Source: Limnoperna fortunei (Eukaryota; Mollusca; Bivalvia; Mytilida; Modiolidae). From it: a stretch of 64,000 bases of DNA. This document shows, piece by piece, positions 12,272 to 23,081 of this stretch. The stretch covers positions 81,968,896-82,032,895 of the forward strand of contig OX104119.1 in assembly GCA_944474755.1 (NCBI GenBank). Reading direction: 5' to 3'. The number at the start of each line of letters is the position of its first letter. Positions within the stretch are counted from its first letter, which is position 1. The notes under the pieces are model-generated. The model was not told where the DNA came from. It was given only the letters and a program-made list of their open reading frames with translations, and made no database searches. The translations under genes were made by a program, and so were the position numbers.

Positions 12272-13576
12272 TAAAATTTACGTTTCGCGAAACGTGAAGT
12301 CTCCCAAACGAAGTTACTGATAGTCCTGTGCAGCCTGTGAATCACCTTATATTTGACTTTACAGGTTGCTATTCACCTATTTTACAAAAAATAGCGCGTC
12401 ATATAAAAATTCTGAGTTGACCATTGAACTCGACATACTAAATTTACTTTAGGAACCAATTTTCATTGAGTTCCGACAATGTTGAATTTTTGCCGATTTG
12501 GCGACTTTGGTGGCCATTTTTAAAAAAATGGCGGGTCGTATAAAAAATCTGAGTGTACCGTTGAACTCGGCATACCAAATTTACTTTTAGAACCTATTTT
12601 CGTTGAATTATGACAATGTTGAATTTTTGCCCATTTGGCAACTTTGGCGGCCATTTTACAAAAAATGGCGCGTCGTATAAAAATTCTGAGTTGACCATTG
12701 GACTCGGCATACCAAATTTACTGTTAAAACCCATTTTCGTTGAAATCCGACAAACTTGAATTTTTGGCGATTCGGCGGCCATTTTGAAAATGGCGGCCGG
12801 TTCGCGCGCGATTTTTTGCCAAAAATAAATCAAGACCACTATGCTGAACCTACATACCAAGTTTCATCGAAATCCATCTGGCGGTTCTCCGGGAACTGCA
12901 TTTTGGCGGGAAAACTTAAATGGCGGCCATTTTGAAAGTGGCGGCCATCTTGGAAATTCCGAAAGATGATTGCACATCTAGCCAATAGGGTCTAACATCC
13001 TACCAAGTTTCAAATTGATCCCATTTACGGTTTCTGAGAAAAGTGTCGGAAATCTCTACGGGGAAACCAGAATTTGGCAACTTTGGCGGCCATTTTACAA
13101 AAAATGGCGCGTCGTATAAAAATTCTGAGTTGACCATTGGACTCGGCATACCAAATTTACTGTTAAAACCCATTTTCGTTGAAATCCGACAAACTTGAAT
13201 TTTTGGCGATTCGGCGGCCATTTTGAAAATGGCGGCCGGTTCGCGCGCGATTTTTTGCCAAAAATAAATCAAGACCACTATGCTGAACCTACATACCAAG
13301 TTTCATCGAAATCCATCTGGCGGTTCTCCGGGAACTGCATTTTGGCGGGAAAACTTAAATGGCGGCCATTTTGAACGTGGCGGCCATCTTGGAAATTCCG
13401 AAAGATGATTGCACATCTAGCCAATAGGGTCTAACATCCTACCAAGTTTCAAATTGATCCCATTTACGGTTTCTGAGAAAAGTGTCGGAAATCTCTACGG
13501 GGAAACCAGAAGAAGAATAATAATAATAAGAAACAGAGTAAAAACAATAAGTCTCCAAACTTCGTTTGGGAGACTT
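12272..13576 (+). repeat. B-type element 2, complete, with internal duplication
   Basis: Head palindrome at 12280-12295, tag AAGTCTCCCAAACGAAGTT just after, tail at 13549-13576. The inverse of the tail matches the tag over 19 bp without mismatch. The body carries a tandem duplication of about 430 bp: the block that begins TTTGGCAACTTTGGCGGCC near 12643 recurs from about 13072. Compared with B1 it also carries an extra short stretch near 12336-12377. Confidence 0.85.
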
Positions 13577-13744
13577 AATAATAAGAAACGGAGTAAAAAC
13601 AATAAGTCGCCCGACACTTCGTGGTCGGCGACTTAATAAGAAACGGAGTAAAAACAATAAGTCGCCCGACACTTCGTGGTCGGCGACTTAATAATAAGAA
13701 ACAGAGTAAAAACAATAAGTCTCCAAACTTCGTTTGGGAGACTT
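13532..13744 (+). repeat. Tail cluster B-A-A-B
   Basis: B tails at 13549-13576 and 13717-13744 flank A tails at 13604-13634 and 13659-13689. The B boxes read AAGAAACAGAGTAAAAACAATA, with an A where the A family has a G, so the box also carries a family mark. Confidence 0.8.
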
Positions 13745-13745
13745 A

Positions 13746-13999
13746 ATTAAAATTTACGTTTCACGAAACGTTGAAGTCGCCTCCCGTTCCGCACTTTTGA
13801 AAGTCAAGAGCACAACTTCATAACATGAGCTTTCAGTTGGCCAAGTTTCATTTCGATCGGTTAAAAGATGAGCGAGAAAACAAGCGGACAACATTGCGAG
13901 GGGAAAAAGGAAAACATAAGAAATATGAAAATAATAATAATAATAATAAGAAACGGAGTAAAAACAATAAGTCGCCCGACACTTCGTGGTCGGCGACTT
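13746..13999 (+). repeat. Short A-type element (internally deleted)
   Basis: Head palindrome variant ACGTTTCACGAAACGT at 13756-13771 and tail at 13969-13999, with only about 190 bp between. Most of the A body is missing; the sequence jumps from GCACTTTTGA to AAGTCAAGAGCAC. A similar short unit begins at 16959. This looks like a deletion derivative that has itself been copied. Confidence 0.75.
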
Positions 14000-14001
14000 A
14001 A

Positions 14002-14637
14002 CTAGTGCTGATTGTGTTGGGATGCCAACACAGAATGTCTCCCAAACGAACCCCCATTGCCACTTTAATCCCCATGGATAGTATTTCATTCAAATCAGTA
14101 CATTAAAATATGCCTAGAAATCAAATTTTGTTGAAATCGGACAAAGTTGCCTTTTGCCTGCAGTAAAATGGCCGCCATTTTGAAACCGGAAGTCGGACAA
14201 AAAATTTTTTAAATAGTGGCACACTCAGGGTATCATAAGCTACCTGTATACCAAATTTCGTCTAAATCGGATGACGTTTAAATTTTTACATTTTTAGGGG
14301 GGTGGTGTTCGGATGGCGGCCATTTTGAAATGTCGACCGCGTCAAATTTTTTTTTGCAAAAATGCTCGGGATAGTTAGCTGTATCAGTATACCAATTTTC
14401 ATTGAAATTGCTTTGGCAATTACTGAGATCTGACAACGGCCGTCATTTTTTTTCAACGGCGGCCATTTTGAAAATGGCGACCATTTTGAAAATTTCAAAA
14501 GTGGATTGCACAACTTCAGGTCACCCTTAACATGTTCTCAAAGTTTCATTTCGATCGGTTAAAAGATGAGCGAGAAAACAAGCGGACAACATTGCGAGGG
14601 GAAAAAGGAAAACATAAGAAATATGAAAATAATAATA
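14002..14637 (+). repeat. D-type element 2, no tail found
   Basis: Head palindrome at 14014-14031, tag ATGTCTCCCAAACGAA from 14035, one body unit up to an AAT tract where an A element begins. No ATGTCTCCC...GGGAGACAT tail is seen downstream in the window. It is the one minor-family head without a cognate tail. Confidence 0.7.
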
Positions 14638-15472
14638 ATTAAAATTTACGTTTCCCGAAACGTTGAAGTCGCCTCCCGTTCCGCACTTTTGACCGAGTAG
14701 AGGGAACTAAAAGTCAAGAGCACAACTTCATAACATGAGCTTTCAGTTGGCCAAGTTTCATTTCGATCGGTTAAAAGATGAGCGAGAAAACGAGCAAACT
14801 TTAAAACGGCCGCCATTTTGAAACCGGAAGTCGGACAAAAATTTTTTTTTGCAAAAATGCTCAGGATAGTTAGCTGTATCAGTATACCAATTTTCATTGA
14901 AATTGCTCTGGCCATAACTGAGATCTGACAACGGCCGCCATTTTGTAAAACTTTAAAACGGCCGCCATTTTGAAACCGGAAGTCGGACAAAACATTTTTA
15001 AATAGTGGCACACTTAGGGTATCATAAGCTACCTGTATACCAAATTTCGTCTAAATCGGATGACGTTTAAATTTTTACATTTTTAGGGGGGTGGTGTTCG
15101 GATGGCGGCCATTTTGAAATGTCGGCCGCGTCAAATTTTTTTTTGCAAAAATGCTCGGGATAGTGAGCTGTACCAGTATACCAATTTTCATTGAAATTGC
15201 TTTGGCAATTACTGAGATCTGACAACGGCCGTCATTTTTTTCAACGGCGGCCATTTTGAAAATGGCGGCCATTTTGAAAATTTCAAAAGTGGATTGCACA
15301 ACTTCAGGTCACCCTTAACATGTTCCCAAAGTTTCATTTCGATCGGTTAAAAGATGAGCGAGAAAACGAGCGGACAACATTGCGAGGGGAAAACATAAGA
15401 AATATGAAAATAATAATAATAAGAAACGGAGTAAAAACAATAAGTCGCCCGACACTTCGTGGTCGGCGACTT
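14638..15472 (+). repeat. A-type element, complete
   Basis: Head at 14648-14663, tail at 15442-15472. Standard body, balanced head and tail, inserted in the AAT tract of D element 2. Confidence 0.8.
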
Positions 15473-16102
15473 AATTAAAATTTACGTTTCGCGAAACGTG
15501 AAGTCTCCCAAACGAAGTTACTGATAGTCCTGTGTAGCCTGTGGCGGGTCGTATAAAAAATCTGAGTGTACCGTTGAACTCGGCATACCAAATTTTCTTT
15601 TAGAACCTATTTTCGTTGAATTATGACAATGTTGAATTTTTGCCCATTTGGCAACTTTGGCGGCCATTTTACAAAAAATGGCGCGTCGTATAAAAATTCT
15701 GAGTTGACCATTGGACTCGGCATACCAAATTTACTATTAAAACCCATTTTCGTTGAAATCCGACAAACTTGAATTTTTGGCGATTCGGCGGCCATTTTGA
15801 AAATGGCGGCCGGTTCGCGCGCGATTTTTTGCCAAAAATAAATCAAGACCACTATGCTGAACCTACATACCAAGTTTCATCGAAATCCATCTGGCGGTTC
15901 TCCGGGAACTGCATTTTGGCGGGAAAACTTAAATGGCGGCCATTTTGAAAGTGGCGGCCATCTTGGAAATTCCGAAAGATGATTGCACATCTAGCCAATA
16001 GGGTCTAACATCCTACCAAGTTTCAAATTGATCCCATTTACGGTTTCTGAGAAAAGTGTCGGAAATCTCTACGGGGAAACCAGAAGAAGAATAATAATAA
16101 TA

Positions 16103-16957
16103 ATTAAAATTTACGTTTCCCGAAACGTTGAAGTCGCCTCCCGTTCCGCACTTTTGACCGAGTAGAGGGAACTAAAAGTCAAGAGCACAACTTCATAACA
16201 TGAGCTTTCAGTTGGCCAAGTTTCATTTCGATCGGTTAAAAGATGAGCGAGAAAACGAGCAAACTTTAAAACGGCCGCCATTTTGAAACCGGAAGTCGGA
16301 CAAAAATTTTTTTTTGCAAAAATGCTCAGGATAGTTAGCTGTATCAGTATACCAATTTTCATTGAAATTGCTCTGGCCATAACTGAGATCTGACAACGGC
16401 CGCCATTTTGTAAAACTTTAAAACGGCCGCCATTTTGAAACCGGAAGTCGGACAAAAATTTTGAAAATAGTGGCACACTCAGGGTATCATAAGCTACCTG
16501 TATACCAAATTTCGTTTAAATCGGATGACGTTTAAATTTTTACAGTTTTACGGGGGTGGTGTTCGGATGGCGGCCATTTTGAAATGTCGGCCGCGTCAAA
16601 TTTTTTTTTGCAAAAATGCTCGGAATAGGGAGCTGTATCAGTATACCAATTTTCATTGAAATTGCTTTGGCAATTACTGAGATCTGACAACGGCCGTCAT
16701 TTTTTTTCAACGGCGGCCATTTTGAAAATGGCGGCCATTTTGAAAATTTCAAAAGTGGATTGCACAACTTCAGGTCACCCTTATTATGTTCCCAAAGTTT
16801 CATTTCGATCGGTTAAAAGATGAGCGAGAAAACGAGCGGACAACATTGCGAGGGGAAAAAGGAAAACATAAGAAATATGAAAATAATAATAATAATAATA
16901 ATAATAAGAAACGGAGTAAAAACAATAAGTCGCCCGACACTTCGTGGTCGGCGACTT
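16103..16957 (+). repeat. A-type element, complete
   Basis: Head at 16113-16128, tail at 16927-16957, preceded by a 24-bp AAT tract. Body close to the A unit at 648, sharing its GAAAATAGTGGCACACTCAGG variant. Confidence 0.8.
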
Positions 16958-16958
16958 A

Positions 16959-18795
16959 ATTAAAATTTACGTTTCACGAAACGTTGAAGTCGCCTCCCGT
17001 TCCGCACTTTTGAAAGTCAAGAGCACAACTTCATAACATGAGCTTTCAGTTGGCCAAGTTTCATTTCGATCGGTTAAAAGATGAGCGAGAAAACGAGCGG
17101 ACAACATTGCGAGGGGAAAAAGGAAAACATAAGAAATATGAAAATAATAATAATAATTAAAATTTACGTTTCCCGAAACGTTGAAGTCGCCTCCCGTTCC
17201 GCACTTTTGACCGAGTAGAGGGAACTAAAAGTCAAGAGCACAACTTCATAACATGAGCTTTCAGTTGGCCAAGTTTCATTTCGATCGGTTAAAAGATGAG
17301 CGAGAAAACGAGCAAACTTTAAAACGGCCGCCATTTTGAAACCGGAAGTCGGACAAAAAATTTTTTTGCAAAAATGCTCAGGATAGTTAGCTGTATCAGT
17401 ATACCAATTTTCATTGAAATTGCTCTGGCCATAACTGAGATCTGACAACGGCCGCCATTTTGTAAAACTTTAAAACGGCCACCATTTTGAAACCGGAAGT
17501 CGGACAAAACATTTTTAAATAGTGGCACACTTAGGGTATCATAAGCTACCTGTATACCAAATTTCGTCTAAATCGGATGACGTTTAAATTTTTACATTTT
17601 TAGGGGGGTGGTGTTCGGATGGCGGCCATTTTGAAATGTCGGCCGCGTCAAATTTTTTTTTGCAAAAATGCTCGGGATAGTTAGCTGTACCAGTATACCA
17701 ATTTTCATTGAAATTGCTTTGGCAATTACTGAGATCTGACAACGGCCGTCATTTTTTTCAACGGCGGCCATTTTGAAAATGGCGGCCATTTTGAAAATTT
17801 CAAAAGTGGATTGCACAACTTCAGGTCACCCTTAACATGTTCCCAAAGTTTCATTTCGATCGGTTAAAAAATGAGCGAGAAAACGAGCGGACAACATTGC
17901 GAGGGGAAAACATAAGAAATATGAAAATAATAATAATAATAATTAAAATTTACGTTTCCCGAAACGTTGAAGTCGCCTCCCGTTCCGCACTTTTGACCGA
18001 GTAGAGGGAACTAAAAGTCAAGAGCACAACTTCATAACATGAGCTTTCAGTTGGCCAAGTTTCATTTCGATCGGTTAAAAGATGAGCGAGAAAACGAGCA
18101 AACTTTAAAACGGCCGCCATTTTGAAACCGGAAGTCGGACAAAAAATTTTTTTTGCAAAAATGCTCAGGATAGTTAGCTGTATCAGTATACCAATTTTCA
18201 TTGAAATTGCTCTGGCCATAACTGAGATCTGACAACGGCCGCCATTTTGTAAAACTTTAAAACGGCCGCCATTTTGAAACCGGAAGTCGGACAAAACATT
18301 TTTAAATAGTGGCACACTTAGGGTATCATAAGCTACCTGTATACCAAATTTCGTCTAAATCGGATGACGTTTAAGTTTTTACATTTTTAGGGGGGTGGTG
18401 TTCGGATGGCGGCCATTTTGAAATGTCGGCCGCGTCAAATTTTTTTTTGCAAAAATGCTCGGGATAGTTAGCTGTACCAGTATACCAATTTTCATTGAAA
18501 TTGCTTTGGCAATTACTGAGATCTGACAACGGCCGTCATTTTTTTCAACGGCGGCCATTTTGAAAATGGCGGCCATTTTGAAAATTTCAAAAGTGGATTG
18601 CACAACTTCAGGTCACCCTTAACATGTTCCCAAAGTTTCATTTCGATCGGTTAAAAGATGAGCGAGAAAACGAGCGGACAACATTGCGAGGGGAAAAAGG
18701 AAAACATAAGAAATATGAAAATAATAATAATAATAATAATAATAAGAAACGGAGTAAAAACAATAAGTCGCCCGACACTTCGTGGTCGGCGACTT
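16959..18795 (+). repeat. Short A unit followed by two full A units
   Basis: Heads at 16969-16984 (short, palindrome variant with AC centre), 17166-17181 and 17952-17967. One tail at 18765-18795. The others are probably closed at 20581 and 22759. Confidence 0.75.
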
Positions 18796-18798
18796 AAT

Positions 18799-20356
18799 TA
18801 AACATGATTGTGTTGGGATGCCAACACAGAAGTCGCCCAAATCCCCATGGATAGTATTCCATTCAAATCAGTACATCAAAATACCTCTAGAAATCAAATT
18901 TCGTTAAAATCGGACAAAGTTGATGTTTTTGGGGGCGGGTGTGGTAAAACGGCGGCCATTTTAAAATGGCGGCTTTTGCATCAAATTTGTTTTCGCCACA
19001 CTGCTCAGGATGGTTAACTCTACCAGTGTACCAATTTTCATTAAAATCCATCCACCAATCTCCGAGATCTGAGAGGGGGCCAAAAATCTTTAACGGCGGC
19101 CATTTTGAAAATGGCGGCCATTTTGAAAATTTCAAAAGTGGATGGCACACCTCTGAGTGACCCTCCACCCACCTCAGCAGGTTCAGTACATCAAAATACG
19201 TCTAGAAATCAAATTTCGTTGAAATCGGACAAAGTTGACGTTTTTGGGGGGCGGGTGTGGTAAAACGGCGGCCATTTTAAAATGGCGGCGTTCGCATCAA
19301 ATTTTTTTTCGCCACACTGCTCAGGATGGTTAACTCTACCAGTGTACCAATTTTCATTAAAATCCATTCAGCCATCTCCGAGATCTGAGAGGGGGCCAAA
19401 AATCTTTAACGGCGGCCATTTTGAAAATGGCGGCCATTTTGAAAATTTCAAAAGTGGATGGCACCCCTCTGGGTGACCCTCCACCCACCTCAGCAGGTTT
19501 TATCTTGATTGGTCAAAGCGTTTTCAAAAAATGTGTCGGACAAGTTCATGATTAAGAAAAATGTGTGGAAAAGAATAATAATTAAACATGATTGTGTTGG
19601 GATGCCAACACAGAAGTCGCCCAAATCCCCATGGATAGTATTCCATTCAAATCAGTACATCAAAATACCTCTAGAAATCAAATTTCGTTAAAATCGGACA
19701 AAGTTGATGTTTTTGGGGGCGGGTGTGGTAAAACGGCGGCCATTTTAAAATGGCGGCTTTTGCATCAAATTTGTTTTCGCCATACTGCTCAGGATGGTTA
19801 ACTCTACCAGTGTACCAATTTTCATTAAAATCCATCCACCCATCTCCGAGATCTGAGAGGGGGCCAAAAATCTTTAACGGCGGCCATTTTGAAAATGGCG
19901 GCCATTTTGAAAATTTCAAAAGTGGACGGCACACCTCTGAGTGACCCTCCACCCACCTCAGCAGGTTCAGTACATCAAAATACGTCTAGAAATCAAATTT
20001 CGTTGAAATCGGACAAAGTTGACGTTTTTGGGGGGCGGGTGTGGTAAAACGGCGGCCATTTTAAAATGGCGGCGTTCGCATCAAATTTTTTTTCGCCACA
20101 CTGCTCAGGATGGTTAACTCTACCAGTGTACCAATTTTCATTAAAATCCATCCAGCCATCTCCGAGATCTGAGAGGGGGCCAAAAATCTTTAACGGCGGC
20201 CATTTTGAAAATGGCGGCCATTTTGAAAATTTCAAAAGTGGATGGCACCCCTCTGAGTGACCCTCCACCCACCTCAGCAGGTTTTATCTTGATTGGTCAA
20301 AGCGTTTTCAAAAAATGTGTCGGACAAGTTCACGATTAAGAAAAATGTGTGGAAAA

Positions 20357-20422
<66 letters not shown>

Positions 20423-20547
20423 GAAACGGTGCAAAAACAATAAGTCTCCCAAAACTTTGTTTTGGGCGACTTAATAATAATAATAATAATAATAAGAAAC
20501 GGTGCAAACACAATAAGTCTCCCAAAAAAAATTTTTTTGGGCGACTT
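18799..20547 (+). repeat. Two nested C-type elements
   Basis: Heads GTGTTGGGATGCCAACAC at 18810-18827 and 19594-19611, each followed by AAGTCGCCCAAA. Each has two body units of about 320 bp. The second head sits directly in the short AAT tract that ends the first body. Tails at 20442-20472 and 20515-20547 both end in GGGCGACTT and start AAGTCTCCC. The second tail has an A8/T7 inner stem in place of AAAACTTTGTTTT. Confidence 0.85.
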
Positions 20548-20611
20548 AATAATAATAATAAGAAACGGAGTAAAAACAATAAGTCGCCCGACACTTCGTG
20601 GTCGGCGACTT
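20422..20611 (+). repeat. Tail cluster C-C-A
   Basis: C tails at 20442-20472 and 20515-20547, then an A tail at 20581-20611. C boxes read AAGAAACGGTGCAAA, distinct from the AAGAAACGGAGTAAA of the A boxes. Confidence 0.8.
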
Positions 20612-21586
20612 AACTAGAATTGCCATTGCGAGCAATAGCAGATGTCGCCCCGAAATTTTTTTTTTCCGTCATGTGAATTCCAAAATCGATGATTCCATGT
20701 TGCTCCCCACATCAAAATATCTCTAGAAGTTGATTTTCATGGAATTCCGACAATGTTGTAATTTTTAACGTAACTCGGCAGCCATCTTAAAAATGGCCGC
20801 CATTTGAAATTTTTCGTAATATGAATTCCAAGATGTAATGGTGACGGTGCTTTGTGTAAAGTTTGATTGGAATCCATCAATGCATAGCAGAGAAATGGAG
20901 GCGACAAAAAACCTCCATTTCCCCATAGGCTTCTATGCAAATGTAACGTGGCGGCCATCTTGTAAAAGGTGGCCATTTTAGAATTTTTTGATATGTGAAT
21001 TCCAAGATGTAATGATGACGGTGCTTTGTGTAAAGTTTGATTGGAATCCATCAATGCATAGCAGAGAAATGGAGGTGACAAAAAACCTCCATTTCCCCAT
21101 AGGCTTCTATGCAAACGTTACGGTTGTGGCTGCGGCCACACGGTGTGAAATTTTTTTTTCAAACTTTCCTGTCTTCTTGAGGTTGATGAGGTCCAACTTC
21201 CTATAAAAAAACTTTGGAATATCTCAAACCATGGTGAAGCTATTGTAGAAAAATCATTTTCCCATAGGCCCCATGTTAAATCTATTTTTAGCCATGGCGG
21301 CCATCTTGTTTTTCCATTCCGCCCCAAAATCATCTCAAACCTGTATCTCATTATGGTCTTCCATCATACCAAGTTTGGTCCCTCTGTGCTTCTAGGTTTC
21401 CGAAAAATTAATGAAAATGCCCAAAATCACTCATGCATAACTTTCTGGTTTCCATGGAGATGGTTCCACATATCACCATTTTTAAAGTTGATGGCACAAC
21501 TTCAGATAGTGGTTCTACTTTATGCCATGTGATGTTCTAATCCAATCAGCCATCTCTGAGTTATCAGCCGGACAAAAAGTGAGGAA

Positions 21587-21622
<36 letters not shown>

Positions 21623-22728
21623 GTGCTGATTGTGATTGCAAGCAAGTCACAAAAAAATCCCCTCCCGTGCCCACTTTTGTCACAATTCGGACAACTTTTC
21701 AATTTTCGCACTTTGGCGGCCATTTTGAATATGGCGGCCATCTTGGACTTTGGCAGCCATCTTGGATTTGTTCGACATGTTGTTCGTAATATCAATATTG
21801 ACCTAAATGCCAATTTTTGTTGAAATCAGACAACTTTTCAATATTCGCACTTTGGCAGCCATTTTGAATATGACAGCCATCTTGGATTTGTTCGAAAGTG
21901 TCGCCATGTTGTTCGTAATATCAATATTGACCTAAATGCCAATTTTCGTTGAAATCGGACAACTTTTCAATTTTCGCACTTTGGCGGCCATTTTGAATAT
22001 GGCGGCCATCTTGGACTTTTGTGGCCATCTTGGATTTGTTCAAACATGTCACCATGTTGTTCGTAATATCAATATTCACCTAAATGCCAATTTTCGTTGA
22101 AATCGGACAACTTTTCAATTTTCGCACTTTGGCGGCCATTTTGAATATGACAGCCATCTTGGATTTGTTCGAAAGTGTCGCCATGTTGTTCGTAATATCA
22201 ATATTGACCTAAATGCCAATTTTCGTTGAAATCGGACAACTTTTCAATTTTCGCACTTTGGCGGCCATTTTGAATATGGTGGCCATCTTGGATTTTTCAG
22301 AAAATGGTCCCATATTGTCCGGGACCTTAATATTGACCTATAAACCTATTTTGGTTCATATCCATATTGTTTGTGATTTTTTATGATTAATTTTGTATTT
22401 TTTTCAAATTCAAAATGGCCGCCAATCCAAGATGGCCGCCATTTTCAAAATTTCGAAATCGGAAAGAACCTTTCCTAGTGGTGACCTATCTTTCTGGTAA
22501 GTTTCATTGACCTATGTCTTTTCGTCTTCGAGAAATCCTACGGACAAAGTTAGGTCCAGAAGAAGAAGAAGAAGAAGAAGAAGAAGAAGAAGAAGAATAA
22601 TAATAATAATAAGAAACGGTGCAAAAACAATAAATCCCCGACACTTCGTGGTCGGGGATTTAATAATAATAGTGAAAAAGAAACAGTAGAATAACAATAT
22701 GTCGCCCCGACAAAGTCTGGGGCGACAT
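20612..22728 (+). repeat. F-type element carrying a nested G element
   Basis: Head palindrome ATTGC (20619-20623) / GCAAT (20632-20636), tag ATGTCGCCCC from 20642. The body includes a tandem 174-bp duplication; each copy has the inverted repeat AAATGGAGG / CCTCCATTT (20893-20920 and 21067-21094). The body ends at the AAT tract before 21620. The tail at 22699-22728 inversely matches the tag over 10 bp. Its box (GTGAAAAAGAAACAGTAGAATAAC) is diverged. Confidence 0.8.
21620..22661 (+). repeat. G-type element with tandem core, nested in the F element
   Basis: Head palindrome TGTGATTGC-AA-GCAAGTCACA at 21631-21651, tag AAATCCCC at 21655-21662. The core has about five units of 130-147 bp, each beginning near CTTTTCAATTTTCGCACTTTGG. 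It is followed by an (AGA)n run at about 22558-22596, (AAT)n and the tail at 22632-22661 (AAATCCCC...GGGGATTT). The tail loop region is identical to that of family A; only the stem end and the head tag differ. Confidence 0.85.
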
Positions 22729-23081
22729 AATAATAATAAGAAACGGAGTAAAAACAATAAGTCGCCCGACACTTCGTGGTCGGCGACTTAATAATAATAA
22801 GAAACGGAGTAAAAACAATAAGTCGCCCGACACTTCGTGGTCGGCGACTTAATAAGAAACAGAGTAAAAACAATAAGTCTCCAAACTTCGTTTGGGAGAC
22901 TTAATAATAAGAAACGGAGTAAAAACAATAAGTCGCCCGACACTTCGTGGTCGGCGACTTAATAATAATAAGAAACGGAGTAAAAACAATAAGTCGCCCG
23001 ACACTTCGTGGTCGGCGACTTAATAATAAGAAACGGTGCAAAAACAATAAGTCGCCAAAACTTCGTTTTGGGCGACTTAAT
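22611..23081 (+). repeat. Terminal tail cluster G-F-A-A-B-A-A-C-like
   Basis: Eight box-plus-hairpin modules close the array: 22632 (G), 22699 (F), 22759 (A), 22820 (A), 22875 (B), 22930 (A), 22991 (A) and 23049 (AAGTCGCCAAAAC...GTTTTGGGCGACTT). The last has no head of its exact type in the window and may close the outermost element. Sequence after 23081 is non-repetitive. Confidence 0.85.

Larger units (their letters stand above)
1620..13744 (+). repeat. B-type element 1, outermost, filled with later insertions
   Basis: Head palindrome ACGTTTCGCGAAACGT at 1630-1645, tag AAGTCTCCCAAACGAAGTT at 1647-1665. The B body runs to about 2392 and ends in AATAATAATAATT, where an A element begins. The next unpaired B tail is the hairpin at 13717-13744, so B1 would span about 12 kb of inserted elements. 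The pairing rests on family identity and order. Three A tails inside the interval have no head, so some rearrangement has happened. Confidence 0.5.
15474..22902 (+). repeat. B-type element 3 with nested A, C, F and G elements
   Basis: Head palindrome at 15484-15499 with tag AAGTCTCCCAAACGAAGTT. Its own body is shorter than that of B1, with a deletion near 15540, and ends at about 16100. The next B tail is at 22875-22902, after nested A, C, F and G elements whose tails come first. The long-range pairing is inferred from family identity and order. Confidence 0.6.
1..23081. repeat. Nested array of hairpin-ended (AAT)n-linked repeat elements
   Basis: The whole block is built from a few element families that share one design. 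A head carries a short palindrome and a family tag. The body is rich in GGCGGCCATTTTG. Then come (AAT)n, an AAGAAACGGAGTAAAAACAATA-like box, and a terminal hairpin. By hand I count 27 heads (A 16, B 3, C 3, D 2, E, F, G one each) and 35 tails (A 24, B 3, C 3, D, E, F, G one each, plus one C-like tail at 23049). All lie on the + strand. The reading frames inside recur with the repeat and show no domain, so I call no gene here. The layout recalls bivalve pearl-type and Helentron-associated non-autonomous elements, but the class is not settled. The window opens inside the array, so its left edge is unseen. Confidence 0.9.

Noticed and set aside
299..18603. Many minus-strand reading frames of 60-120 residues (with SKWPPF or FKMAA blocks) in the 1-23 kb array
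   Set aside because: They recur exactly with the 784-bp repeat, have no domain, and come from GGCGGCCATTTTG blocks lacking stops. Not genes.
1365..20613. Plus-strand frames with poly-Ile or poly-Asn followed by KTISRPTLRGRR or SPDTSWSAT
   Set aside because: Translations of (AAT)n and the hairpin tails; no independent evidence of coding.
22611..23081. Series of intrinsic (bacterial-type) terminators
   Set aside because: GC-rich hairpins followed by TTAATAAT look similar, but the context is a eukaryotic repeat and there are no upstream genes.
1..23081. Firm assignment of the array to Helitron/Helentron or to PIF/Harbinger elements
   Set aside because: 3' hairpins and tandem cores favour the first, terminal inverted repeats and TAA-type targets the second. 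Without empty sites or an autonomous copy neither can be claimed.
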